NCBI GenBank assembly: GCA_023014365.1
Contig: JAEBUN010000003.1
Coordinates: 248,001 to 312,000, forward strand
DNA length: 64,000 bases
Direction of reading: 5' to 3'
Source of the DNA: Lepiota brunneoincarnata
Lineage: Eukaryota > Basidiomycota > Agaricomycetes > Agaricales > Agaricaceae
Numbering within the stretch: the stretch's first letter is position 1; every line of letters starts with the position of its first letter. A program made the position numbers and the translations under genes. Of this stretch, positions 36,004 to 46,810 are shown piece after piece. The notes beneath the pieces were generated by a model that worked only from the letters and a program-made list of their open reading frames with translations, was not told the origin of the DNA and did not search any database.

Positions 36004-37609
36004 CTACATCCCACCATATACGTCATCGAGGTTATACACAGTATGGGAAGAAAGAGGGCGTGAAGGTGACATCTTGTCTGCTACAGCGCTTGAGGCGGGT
36101 GCGGAAGGTACGGTCATGACTGGTGACTTTGAGGCAGGGATGGCTGAAGGGGAAGTCGCGGTAGTACTAGAAACTGATACAGCAGCAGTAGGCGCGATTG
36201 CATCGCTTATCACTGTCAGAATGATCGGCTTGACCTTGACATCTGGCTTATAGTTCGAAAATTTGCTCGAAGTCTCGTATGCTGGGGGTGCATCGCCATC
36301 CTGAGTTGACGTCTGCCTCTGTGTCGATGACGGTGCACTCTGATCAGTAGCGGGCACCGAGGCGGATGAGGCGCCAGGAAGTTGGTGAGTAGGCGCCACT
36401 TCAGATGCAGGTGAAGGTAAAGAGGCATAGGGGTTCGGAAGGACTAAGCTGTCCCGCCCGGATGGCGAAGGCTCCTGCTCCTGTGCAGGAGAGGCTGCAG
36501 AATGATCATACGAGTACTGTTGTTGGGGATAATGTGGTTGTGGAGGATACTGAGGTTGTGGAGGATATCCCTTGGTAGGCTCCATAAGGATCATACTGTC
36601 GTTGTCCGTAGGCGCCTACGGGTGGAGGGGGGTATTGCCCATAAGCTGTTTGAGGAGCATAGGAACCAGGAGTGTAAGGGACGCCATAAGCATTCTGGGC
36701 GCCATGTGCAGTGCCATATCGCGCTTGTCCTTGTACATAACGTGCAGCTTCTGGGTGAGTATATTGATCATTTAATTGTGCAGGTGTATTTCGAACATGC
36801 TGCTCGATCCCGGTTGGTGGACGGGGCTTGCCACGCTTCTCAGCCGAATCTTCCAGCATAAGAGCAGACTGGCGGAATTTAGTTGCGTCGAATGCTTCAG
36901 CATGACCCTCCTTCTTTGCACGCACTCGGCGCTGAGGAAGTAGGTCAGAGGTGATAACCCTGATTAGAGAAAAGCTGTACCAAGGATAAGAAGACGGCAG
37001 CTGCGATAACACCCAGGGCTATGAAACCACCCATTATTCCTCCAACGACTGCCCCCGTGCTTACTCCAGAGGATGCCGTGGGTGCTGCTGGCGTAGTGCT
37101 AGCTGCGACACTAATATTAGATGTTGGTGAAGGTAACCTTTGGACGGTCGTGGTAGCTGGGTTCGAGGTGATAGTAGAGGGTGGTAGTGAGGGCTAAAGA
37201 AATTATTAGTTGTTGAGTCGAAGATTCGAGGATAAGGGTGCAGACCGTGGCCGACGTGATCGCAGGTACCACGGTTACGCCTGGCGTGCTTAAGACGGGA
37301 GGCGACGACACTGGCGGGGGAAGGACAACGGGCGGGGGCTCAGAGGAAGCGACAGGTGGCCTTTTTGGAGTGACGGTTGGCTGAACAACTGGAGGCTTTT
37401 GCGTCACTGTAGGCCGCACAGTGGTGGCGACAGGAGGACGAAGGGTGACAGTAGCTACAAAGTAGGTGAGCCATTTGATCGTCATAGAAAGTCGGAGGCT
37501 TGTTCATACGTCGCACGACCGGTGGCCTTCTCCTTGAGGTAGTAGGGCGCACAACTTGCCTTGGTCGAATATCATTACGACGATGTTGGGCATTGTGATG
37601 ATGGCTCAT
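36004..37609 (-). CDS. Mucin-like single-pass membrane protein, paralog 3 (C-terminal DVYGGM)
   Basis: Start at 37609 (MSHHHNAQHRRNDIRPRQ), His/Arg-rich. Then a Pro/Val/Thr-rich ectodomain (KPPVVQPTVTPKRPP), one helix (GAVVGGIMGGFIALGVIAAA), a basic cluster RRVRAKKEG, the block FDATKFRQSALMLED, a Tyr/Gln/Pro-rich tail (YDPYGAYQG, YPPQPQYPPQPHYPQQQYS), and the terminus YNLDDVYGGM at 36,004. One extra base in a CCC run at 36,569-36,571 breaks the frame inside the tail. Same design as paralogs 1 and 2: no cleavable signal peptide, central helix, cytoplasmic tail with the terminal motif. Confidence 0.75.
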
Positions 37610-37760
37610 GAAGAAATCGGACAAAGAGAATTACGAAGCGCCTGTGGAAACTGATAGAACGCGAAATTTTGAACAAGAAAGGACCGTGTGTTTAAGGATC
37701 GGAAATGACGGGATTGTCTTGGGCGGAATGAACGTTAGGGGAGGGAGAGAAGTGGTTTGG

Positions 37761-38234
37761 GAATCAGGTGTGAGCAACGAAAACCCGAAAAAAAACAAGG
37801 ATCACACGCACGACTTGTCGCCATCATTTTCATCCTGATGTTATGTAGCCATCCAACCATGGTTACCAAGCCATGCGGGTGAAAAAACTCTAGTGCAAGG
37901 GATATCCTCTCCTACGCTGGCCGAAGAATGAGCCTCTGTACTTCGTGCTAGTCCACCGCAACCCACGGGTGTGTTTACTCAGGACATCGCACTCTAGTGA
38001 TCTTGATTGTCATTCCTGGAGAAACAACGGGCCATGGGAGCCTACTAACTCTCATTTCGAGGGACTTGGTTCCTGGGGCTTGGGAGTTGCACGCTGAACC
38101 TTGAGCTTGAGCGTTGAACGTTGAACGTTGACGCGTCGAGCCTCGCCTCTGGATGCAGTAGGAACAAACCCGAGCCGGCGGTCCGATATCTCCGATTGTT
38201 TGTTCTGCAAGCCTTTCTTGTGCTCTCCTAGTCC
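37761..38234. other. Promoter region between divergent genes
   Basis: No gene. A short run of near-repeats TTGAGC-TTGAGCGTTGAACGTTGAACGTTG-type lies at 38,098-38,130, just upstream of the thioesterase gene. Confidence 0.4.
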
Positions 38235-39239
38235 ATGTATTTACGCCAGTTACCCATACCCTTTGGGCACCTTTGTACTGCAACAAAGACCCAAATTCGT
38301 TGCAAAACAACATCAATAAGCGTGCGTACTATCCCCTCTCTGGCATTGAATTCGCTTGTAACAGAAACTCTATCACACAGGAGCTACAAGCTGCTTTCCG
38401 GGATCCATCATCACCATATTACATCCCCCCTGGTACGCAAGGGCCAGAGACCCCAGACTCCCCTTCACACAGCTATGGTTTCAACCATGCCGCGCTTAGC
38501 ACTCCGAATCCCCTGATCGATGGGTATGAACAACTCGAAGCGCAGGGTTTTGACCCTAAGTCGTTTTGGGAGCAACGAATCACTTGGGGAGACCACGATG
38601 CAATGCAGTACGTTTTTACCTCGAAGTTCGGACATGGGACCCAGTTAACACTCGCCAGGCACGTCAACAACACTCGCTACGGTGTGCATTCATTCTGATG
38701 ATCAAGGCGGAACAAACTAAACCTAAAGGGCGTCCGTTTGTTAGCACGGTTCTTTGAATCAGTAAGTCCGCTTTCTATAACCCGGGATACCAGGACTCAT
38801 ACGACTGACTGACAAGGGTCGAATCAAATGGATGACTTCTGTAGGGCATGAACTCGGGGGTCCTGAGCAAGCGGCGACTATGCTCAAGGCTCGAGGTCTT
38901 TCGTTCATCCTGAAAGCGATTGAGCTAAGATTCCGACGGCCTGTGACATACCCAGACACTGTAGGTGTTTACCCCATATGTGCCAAGCGTGGAGCTCTTT
39001 TTGATCAGTTCTTTGGGGGCTTTCAGCTCTTGATAGGTTACAAGCCAATCTTACCGATGGAAGGAGAAACGGACAATGCCACCTTCCAAGTAACGGCATC
39101 GGCTTATTCCGTCGGGCAGCGGGCTTTCGTTGCTCATTCCAAAGAATCGTTGGTTTGGTATGATTATGATCGTCTCGAGAAATGCGACCCCGGGGAACGT
39201 GCAAGAGAAGTGGTCTTTGGAAGGTTGAGACAGAGGTAA
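38235..39239 (+). CDS. 4HBT (hot-dog fold) acyl thioesterase-like protein, probably mitochondrial
   Basis: A thioesterase-superfamily protein. The proposed start at 38235 gives an Arg/Lys-containing, acid-free N-terminus like a mitochondrial presequence; the first splice (near 38,322-38,367) is uncertain and may hide a one-base error. Then ITQELQAAFRDPSSPYYIPP, PNPLIDGYEQLEAQGFDPKS, and the hot-dog core HVNNTRY-ARFFES-GRIKWMTSVGHELGGPE split by three short introns. RRPVTYPDT-LLIGYKPIL, TFQVTASAYSVGQRAFVAHS and SLVWYDYDRLEKCDPG follow. The H-V-N-N-x-R-Y block corresponds to the catalytic Asn/Asp helix region of 4HBT enzymes. Substrate unknown. The last intron uses an acceptor at about 39,029. 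Confidence 0.78.
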
Positions 39240-40282
39240 CCTCTCGTTTGTCTTCTTTTATTACCGAACTAGATACCGTGTTCGACTATGTTTATGGATT
39301 GAGGAGCGTCTTCTAGCTGCATAGGCCGGGGTGCCCGAATTGTTACCTGTTGTACCCGACGTCCTGGGTTCTGTTCGCGGGTTCTTTCATGTGGGTGCTC
39401 TACTGGGCGTGGATTTTCTTGATCGCCTGGGAGAACATCAGTGCGCTGATAACGACGGGTTATGTGCTCTACCGCGATGAATCGGAGGCAGTGTCGGGTT
39501 CCCGAAGGATCCGTAATGCCAAAATGCTTCATCTCGAGCTCCACTTGCATCCTCATTTGCTTCTTCCAGATTCCTTTCAGAAATCCTTCGAGGGTTCAAC
39601 GCTAGACAATAGCTGGAGACGACAATGAGGGAGCTACATTATGAATGGGGAAGGTGGAGTTGAGCATGAGGAAGGAAACGCGGCGGGGTCTCCGAGCGTC
39701 TCCCAGACAAGACTAGTTAAATTTCATTGGTACATAAGTCGCAGCGCGTCAGCTAGACGCATGCCCCGTGTAGCGAGAATGCAGCGAAGCGACAAGCCGT
39801 GACCATTGAAAGGAGAGTCGTGTTTTATCCTAAACGTCGTCCAGTCTCGTAGCCTTAATAGTTGCGACAGCTACATGACACCGTAAAATGAGCCTCCTGA
39901 TTCGGAGAGCGTCCGCCAGTTTGTTGTAGCAGTCCTATCGGGGTGATATTTATAACGCTATCATTATCGCCACGCATCAGGAAGTCTCGTTTCTGAGCGC
40001 GGGCGACGGATACGGATATAATGCGGGATTGCGGTCACAAAAACGTTGTGCTCATCAGGTAAACGGAAGCATCAGGAGCCTCCCGTTTGAGCATGTATAC
40101 TGAACAGTGTGTGGGTGGGTGAGACTTCTTGGCCTTGTGCGGATACGAATAACGAAGTTGCGGTTGCGGCTAGTAGTGGCTTGGAGCCCCCGTGGGTCCG
40201 TTTCGAAGGCACTGTATTATTTTTGGGTGGATTTTCCTTGAGTCGGTTGTAATATAATGCTGGACAGATACTGACGCTCGGG
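39240..40282. other. Spacer without a confident gene
   Basis: Open frames on both strands at 39,269-39,628 overlap each other and match nothing I recognise. Nothing else supported. Confidence 0.4.
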
Positions 40283-40666
40283 TTAGGCGGGGTAGATGAC
40301 ATGCTTATCTTTTCGGTGACGGGCTGCGAGCTTCAGGAGCGCGTGTGGTGGGCGCTTGTATCGAAAGATTTGGCCAGATTCGAGACCGATTAGCGACACG
40401 TGGTAATAAATAGCTTGTTTGGAATCGGGGACATTGATCCTGTTCTGTACATACGCAAATGACTCTTTTTTTCCCTGGTTACCTACTACCCCTACGTCCC
40501 AGAAAGACCCCTGTATGCCTGCTGCTTTCCTCCAATCGTCCACAAGTGGCTTTGCACACGGGCTGAATGGACCGTTGGTAAGTTACTTGTCAGCCTTCCC
40601 AGAATGTGAATGTCTGAGCCTAATTTGGTTGTAGTCTTTGTTTTGGTACACCTCCTCAAGTCTCAT
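40283..40666 (-). CDS. Small unrecognised protein
   Basis: From a possible start at 40666 (MRLEEVYQNKDYNQIRL) an intron of uncertain extent leads to an exon with GPFSPCAKPLVDDWRKAAG, QGSFWDVGVVGNQ and ESGQIFRYKRPPHALLKLAA, ending at 40283. Composition and the absence of stops look coding. No family assigned; a longer N-terminus upstream is possible. Confidence 0.4.
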
Positions 40667-41052
40667 AATCTCATGCCAAGGCCAAAACGTTTCCTGGGCA
40701 CCGTCGAAGGATGCAGAAAGCCTGCGATTTTTCTCTTGGTCGGTCTATATATAACGGATAGGGTCGACAGTGATAAGCGCTCCTGTGCTGGCTAGAAGGC
40801 ATAAACTTTGCGACGTTGGAGTCGTAATGGACGGCACTATTAATGATGACCAGTCGGGGCTTGGCTCTCTGTCATGAAATAGTGAATTACTTCATCATCT
40901 GAGATCTTGGCTTTCCAAACTTGACCGCAAGTCTGGTTCCTTTTTATTCGGGCCTCTTACAGGGAACGCGTTGCTGCTTCTGGGTTCAAATTCGCTCTTT
41001 CGCCCTCCTCTCTCTCTCGCCCTCTCTCCCAGCTCTGGTGATTGCGACCCCC

Positions 41053-44000
41053 ATGTCGATCCCTCTCTCCTTCCTCCGTTCTCCCGCCCTCACTAAAGGC
41101 GGGGCGCTTGGCCAACGCGTAGCAGAACAGCTCACGGGGTCATCCGATATCAACTCGCTTTTGGACTGTCTGTGCTCGACACCCAACCCCGCCCTCTTCT
41201 CTTCAGATCTCTCACGGCGGGCTCTCACCCATGAACAACTTCGAGCATTCATCGCCACGTTTGTACTACCCCACTCACCTTCGCGTCCGCCTCTCGGTCC
41301 CAACGATCGTGTGCTCGTTAGTCTCCCCAATGGGCCGATGAAAGCGCTCGTGATGCTTTCGGTGACTTGCTACCATACGTGTGCCCCGGTCAATGCTTCA
41401 TGTACGGCAAGTGAACTCCGAGACGACGCGAAAAGGTTGGGAGCAAAGGTGATCCTCGCTTCTAGCGATTCCGTAGAACGTCTTGGTCTGGAGTCCCTTG
41501 GTGGCTTGGAATGCGAGGTTATCCTCGTCGAACCGCACTCCGAAGGGCCGGCGGGTTTCTTCACTCTCACCTGCCTGAACAAACAGACCATTACTCCGAC
41601 TCACCCTTCTCGCCTGCACGGGTTAGATGATCAATCATTGGTTCTGCAGACCTCGGGAACGAGCGGACGAAAGAAGGTGGTGCCCTATAGTCTATGCGCT
41701 TTGATCGCTGGTGCATGGGTTGTTGTGCACTCCTGGGAGCTGAGGGAGAGCGATGTGAACTGTGAGTAACCATTTCTTGGTGGTCTTGTCCTTCGCTCCG
41801 GCTCAGAGATTTTTATCAGTGAACATGATGCCTCTATTCCACGTTGGAGGCTTTGTTCGAAGTCTGTATGCACCAATACTTTCTGGTGGTAGTGCCATCA
41901 TGTGCAATGGTTTCGACCCTATTGCATTTTGGAACCTTGCCATTCGGTTTAGAGCAACTTGGTAAGATTTGGCGCTCATTTGCGGCATGATCTACGGGAT
42001 TCTTAACGTGATTAGGTATTACGGAGCGCCCACCATTCATCATGCCATTCTATCGTCCAAACCCGGCAACATCGACGCGCGAGACTTGTGCATTCGCATG
42101 ATATGCAACGCGGCAGGCGGACTGCTTCCCTCGTTGGCGATGGATATGAAGAAAACCTTTGCGAATGCGGTCATCCTGCCGTCGTACGGCATGACAGAGT
42201 GCGTCAATTACTTAAACCTTGTATCTCCGCGATGGACTTAGAGCGCTGTTTCTTCCCAGATGTATGCCGATCGCTTCCCCACCGCCGAACTATCAACTCG
42301 ACCGTCCTGGCTGCTCGGGGATTGCTTGTGGCCCAGAAGTCTCTATACGCGACCCCTCGGACCCAGAGCGCGAGCTACCGAGAGGCCGTAACGGTGCTAT
42401 CGCTGTCCGCGGTTTTCCCACCTTCTCTGGTTATGAAATCTCTCCCGATAGGAATGTGCCGCTGGACACGTCTTGCTTCTCGAGTGGGGGATGGTTTGAC
42501 ACGGGTGATATGGGTTATATGGATGCTGACGGGTACGTTCTAATTTAAGAACACGTCGGTTGATCCCTGTCGAGCGGCTAACCGGGTAGATATCTATTCA
42601 TAACGGGTCGGTCGAAGGAGATTATTAATAAGGGCGGAGAGGTGATCTCCCCATTCGAGGTCGAGGAGGCCGTTGTAACTGCGGCTAAGGATCGTGTGAA
42701 GGTTCGTTCCTTCGGTTTGCTTTCTCTTGGCAATTAATCGTCATTTTGATAGGACACCTTGGCATTCGGAGTCCAACACGATGTCTTGCAAGAAGCGATC
42801 GGCGTCGTGATTGTTTGCCAACCTAACAAGCCGAAAATTGGACTGTATCAGCTCCAAGATACTCTCCGGTACGTTTGACACCCCTGCACCGAAAAGTTAC
42901 CAAGCTAGGGTTAACATGATCTCGATAGGGATCACCTCCACCCGTCTAAATGGCCTTCGGTTATTGTGTACATGAGTGATCTCCCTAAGAATAAGTAGGT
43001 CCCTGACTCGCCTTATAATCTATGATATGCAGACCTGATCCTTTTTAGCACCGGTAAAGCCGTTCGTGTAAATTTAGCAAAGCGACTTGGTCTTCCGCAG
43101 TTTCATGATGGAATGTCTGCGGCCCAGCGTCATTTCGAAGCCGAAGTCCCTCCACCTCGGGCATCTCTCTCCGACTCAATTTCGTGTTCACGAATTTCGT
43201 CCTCGACTAAAGCGTTGGAGTCACTTCTAGGTCGAATCGACGAGGTCAAGGATTATATTATCAATATGTCCCCAGATGCTTCCGTTGAGCTCTACATTGG
43301 CGTTGACTCTGATTGCTCCCTCGACTCGGAAGCCTTCAAGGCCATCATTTCGCGTGAGATTGATGGTTATTTGATCCCCGAGACTGTGTACCTCCTCCGC
43401 GGCTCCTTGGCGCGGTTCAAATCTGGCGAGGCCAACTTCGATGAGGCGAGAAGGGACTCTGCTCACATCACGTCGTCCACCATGTCGAGAACGGAACTGC
43501 AGATACGAGACCTAGTGTCAGAGTTGCTAGCACTGGATGCCGCGAACATAAACACTCAGTCGGATTTCTTCCTTCTCGGCGGAAACTCTTTGCTTCTCGG
43601 AAAACTGGCGTACAAGATCCGCAAGGAAACTGGTGTCCACGTGGGAGTTTCTTCTCTCTTCAACAACTGTACCATTGCAGGAATGGCGGCTCTTGTCGAT
43701 GCTGATCTGCCCAAGAACCCGCTACTTTCTCCGAATGAAAAGGACGACAGGCATCGACACTCTGCGGCTACATCTATTACTGCCTTTGGGCTTGAGTACG
43801 ATTACGACCAGGAGTATGAGGTCCTCGAGAAGGCGAAGGCACGCGGCCAAACTCACCCTATCTGTATGATCATACAAGCTATACCCCTCATATTTTTCTA
43901 TCCACTAAAGGCTGCTTTGACATGTGAGTGACCGATAAACATCGTCAAAGTTGGTATCTAAAACAAGTCTATAATCTTAGGGTCACTCCTTTTGTTTATT

Positions 44001-46810
44001 CTGTCCTATATCGCCGAGTTCCTCGAAGGAGGATTCTGGATTAAATTGGGCACCCTCTTAGCTGCTATCGTTGCGTCGAGAGCCGCGATTAGGATCATCT
44101 GTCCGTTGTCTGCAATTGCATTCAAGTGGATCGTTATCGGGCGGTATAAGCCTGGAACGTATCGCATGTAAGTTGTTGCAGGAACGACTGATTGCCGATT
44201 GCCATTCCATTAATTCTTCGGATCAGGTGGTCCATATATTACTTACGTTGCTGGATTGTCGACCAGAGCATCAGGTATTTGTCATTCCTCTCATATTTCC
44301 CCGCTATATTGACACCACCCTCTAAAGGTCTGCTGGCAAAGGTGTTTTCAGCATGCACCCTTCGCTTTCCATTTTCTACTACCGCCTCCTAGGCGCCAAA
44401 GTGGGCAAAAATGTTTATATCGATCCCAAAGCGAAGCTCGGTGAATATGATCTCCTGACCTTGCACGATGGCTGTCGCCTCGACAGATCGCATATCAGAG
44501 GGTTCTGCGTCGAACGAGAGGGATCATTCCGTTTGGATAACGTTGCTATTGGAAGATGCGCCGTCATAAACACTTATACGACGATTGCCCCTGGAGCAGT
44601 GATCCCTGACAGTGCCGTTTATGGGCCCCATTCGTCTTCCCACGATCTTCCCTCTCCAAAGTCCTATGCCGCATATAACCGTACATTGTTTCCGGAACCG
44701 CACTGGGTACTTCAAACCTTCGTCGCATGGCCTCTCATCTCTCTCGTAATCGCCATTGCCCGTGAGTGCTCTTCACTTATTTGGGAATTATAGCGCTCAT
44801 ATAACATAGATATTCCGTGGATGTTCTGTATCTGGCTTATGCTTAAGGAGGTCACAATCGTCACCAGTGGTTTGAATGCGCTGGGAGCAGTGATTTACTG
44901 GTTTGCGGACCCTCGACGCGTCTTATACCACGCTCTTTCTCGAATTGTCAGGGCAATCCTCACCCCGATCCTTCAAATGGTATTGGGGATCGCTCTCAAA
45001 CGTCTCATGGGCCTCAACAAAGAGTATCCATCGGAGAATTTCACTCAACTGATATTGCTGCGACGGTTTATCAACTCGACCCTACTCTCTCAAGAAGCCA
45101 TGCATAGGGCACTCACTATTCTTGGTGTCCACTACGAAATCGTCTCTGTGAGTATCCATCCCCTATGGTTTGTTCTAGATCACCAAGCTGAGCCAACCCT
45201 AGGTTGTGTATCGAGCCATGGGGGCCAAGATTGGGAAACGGATATACTGGCCTGGTTCCTGCATCTATTGCCCAGATCCGGAGCTACTCGAGATTGGGGA
45301 CGACGTTACATTCGGGTCACGCTCAGAGATATTTACAGGTGATCGGCTGGGTTTCAAGAGAGTGGTCATCGGTTCTGGAGGTGAATCTTAACATATTTTC
45401 GGCCTTTTGTCATTTCTAATGGTGATGTAGCGATGATCGCCGACCGTGTCGTGCTACTTCCCGGGGCCCATGTTGGCAGACGAACAGTAATGGGTTCTGG
45501 CGCCCTTGGCAAACGCGATACCGTCTATGAAGATGGCTCGACTTGGATGGGAAATGGTAAGTCCTTTTGTCGGGTTGACGAACCCTGATATTGATTGGGG
45601 GTACAGACAACGGTGAAGCAATCTGTTTCGGGAGAAACGAGAAAGAGTTCGATGATAAGGACGATACCAGTACACCCTTTGGTCGTGCATTCTACCAAGG
45701 AAAGGCCGACTATTGGGTTTATCCTTACCCCTTCGTCCTCGCAATCAACTTGATCGTGACAGCTGTCTCTGCCGCGTACTGGTCGATCAGCGCTGTGACC
45801 GCCGCCCAGATTCTCCGGCACATTCACTTCGAGCTCAACCACACCAACCTTTTCAAGCCGACCTGGTATCGGCTGGCAGTTCTTTATGCTCTCATCGCCG
45901 CTTCCTTCATTATCGTGCTCAACATTCAAGCTATTATAGCCGTTCTCTGGGCTATTGTCACCAAGTGGCTGGTCATCGGCGAACGCCGCGAAGGGCGCTA
46001 TCAATGGGACAAGGCCGATTATTGCCAACGATGGCAATTACACCTGACGTTGTCCCGTATTCTGTACAAAGGGTACGGCACAGGTGGCATCCTTGGCCAC
46101 TTAAACGGGACAGTATACATTGTCTGGTTCTATCGCGCGTTGGGAGCTACTATCGGGAAGAACTGTTCTGTTTTTGCCGGAGGAATAAGTGGGTTGATGA
46201 CGGAGCCTGACCTTTTGGAGGTAAGAATACGCGTCACCCCTATGTCCTTTTGATTCGAACAATCCTCTAGATGGGAGATGATGTCAGCCTCGACGATTGT
46301 TCAGTCGTTGCACACATCAACTCTAGGGGTATCTTTGCCTTGAATAAGCTCAAGATCGGCAATGGTTGCGCTTTGCGCTCAGGCTCGCGGCTTCTCTCAG
46401 GAGCATCAATGGAGGACAATACTATGCTATGCGAACATACGCTCCTCGTTTCCGGTGAGATTGCCGAATCTGGATATGCCTATGCAGGCTGGCCCGCGCA
46501 AAGGCAGAAAAAGGGCGATGGAGATGGGCAGGGTGACGTACCGAACGCCCAGCTTATTTGCCCACTCTGCCGTCAGTTCCCACAACAAGGAGTGGTAACC
46601 GCCTGCGGTCATCTTTTCTGCGATCGGTTCGTACCTCCTATTCTTCGGCCTCCTGACCTCTGACATTCTCATACGTCCCTCCTAAACAATAGGTGCATTA
46701 ATCAAGTGTTGAGAAGTAGACACCGCTGTCCCATTTGTCGCGCCCCATCCCCACCGGCTCAGCTACGTCAAGTGCGGCCATCATTCGCGATCAGTGAACC
46801 TAGCCACTAG
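41053..46810 (+). CDS. Adenylation-carrier protein with Pls-type membrane/hexapeptide region and C-terminal RING finger
   Basis: About 1,620 residues in about 17 exons, with no frame error. Residues 1-550 are an AMP-forming adenylation domain: A3 loop TSGTSGRKK (about 200), FHVGGF, YGMTEC (about 345), [32 protein letters not shown], and A10 lysine in TGKAVRVN. A carrier domain follows with LGGNSLL (about 708), the phosphopantetheine Ser. Then paired membrane helices alternate with three hexapeptide-like domains (GAKVGKNVYIDPKAKLGE; GAKIGKRIYWPG to IGDDVTFGSRSEIF; GATIGKNCSVFAGG to MGDDVSLDDCS). This order (A, T, six helices, three soluble repeats) is that of epsilon-poly-lysine synthetase (Pls) terminal regions. 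The frame runs on, via QRQKKGDGDGQGD, into a C3HC4 RING: CPLC, TACGHLFC, DRC (split by an intron), HRCPIC. Likely a membrane-bound amino-acid or acyl polymer synthetase; substrate unknown. The RING is unexpected. Confidence 0.85.

Larger units (their letters stand above)
34150..37760. repeat. Segmental duplication, unit 3 (complete)
   Basis: Contains a diverged version of the unit 5' flank (ATGACC, CTCGGGCC, CCGCG(C/T)TATGTCC words near 34,190-34,240), the intact Vps62-like copy, and the convergent mucin-like paralog 3. It is the only unit with both genes. Confidence 0.65.

Noticed and set aside
46540..46810. RING finger as a separate downstream gene
   Set aside because: No stop codon, no start with leader and no spacing for a promoter between the synthetase and the RING; one frame runs through both.
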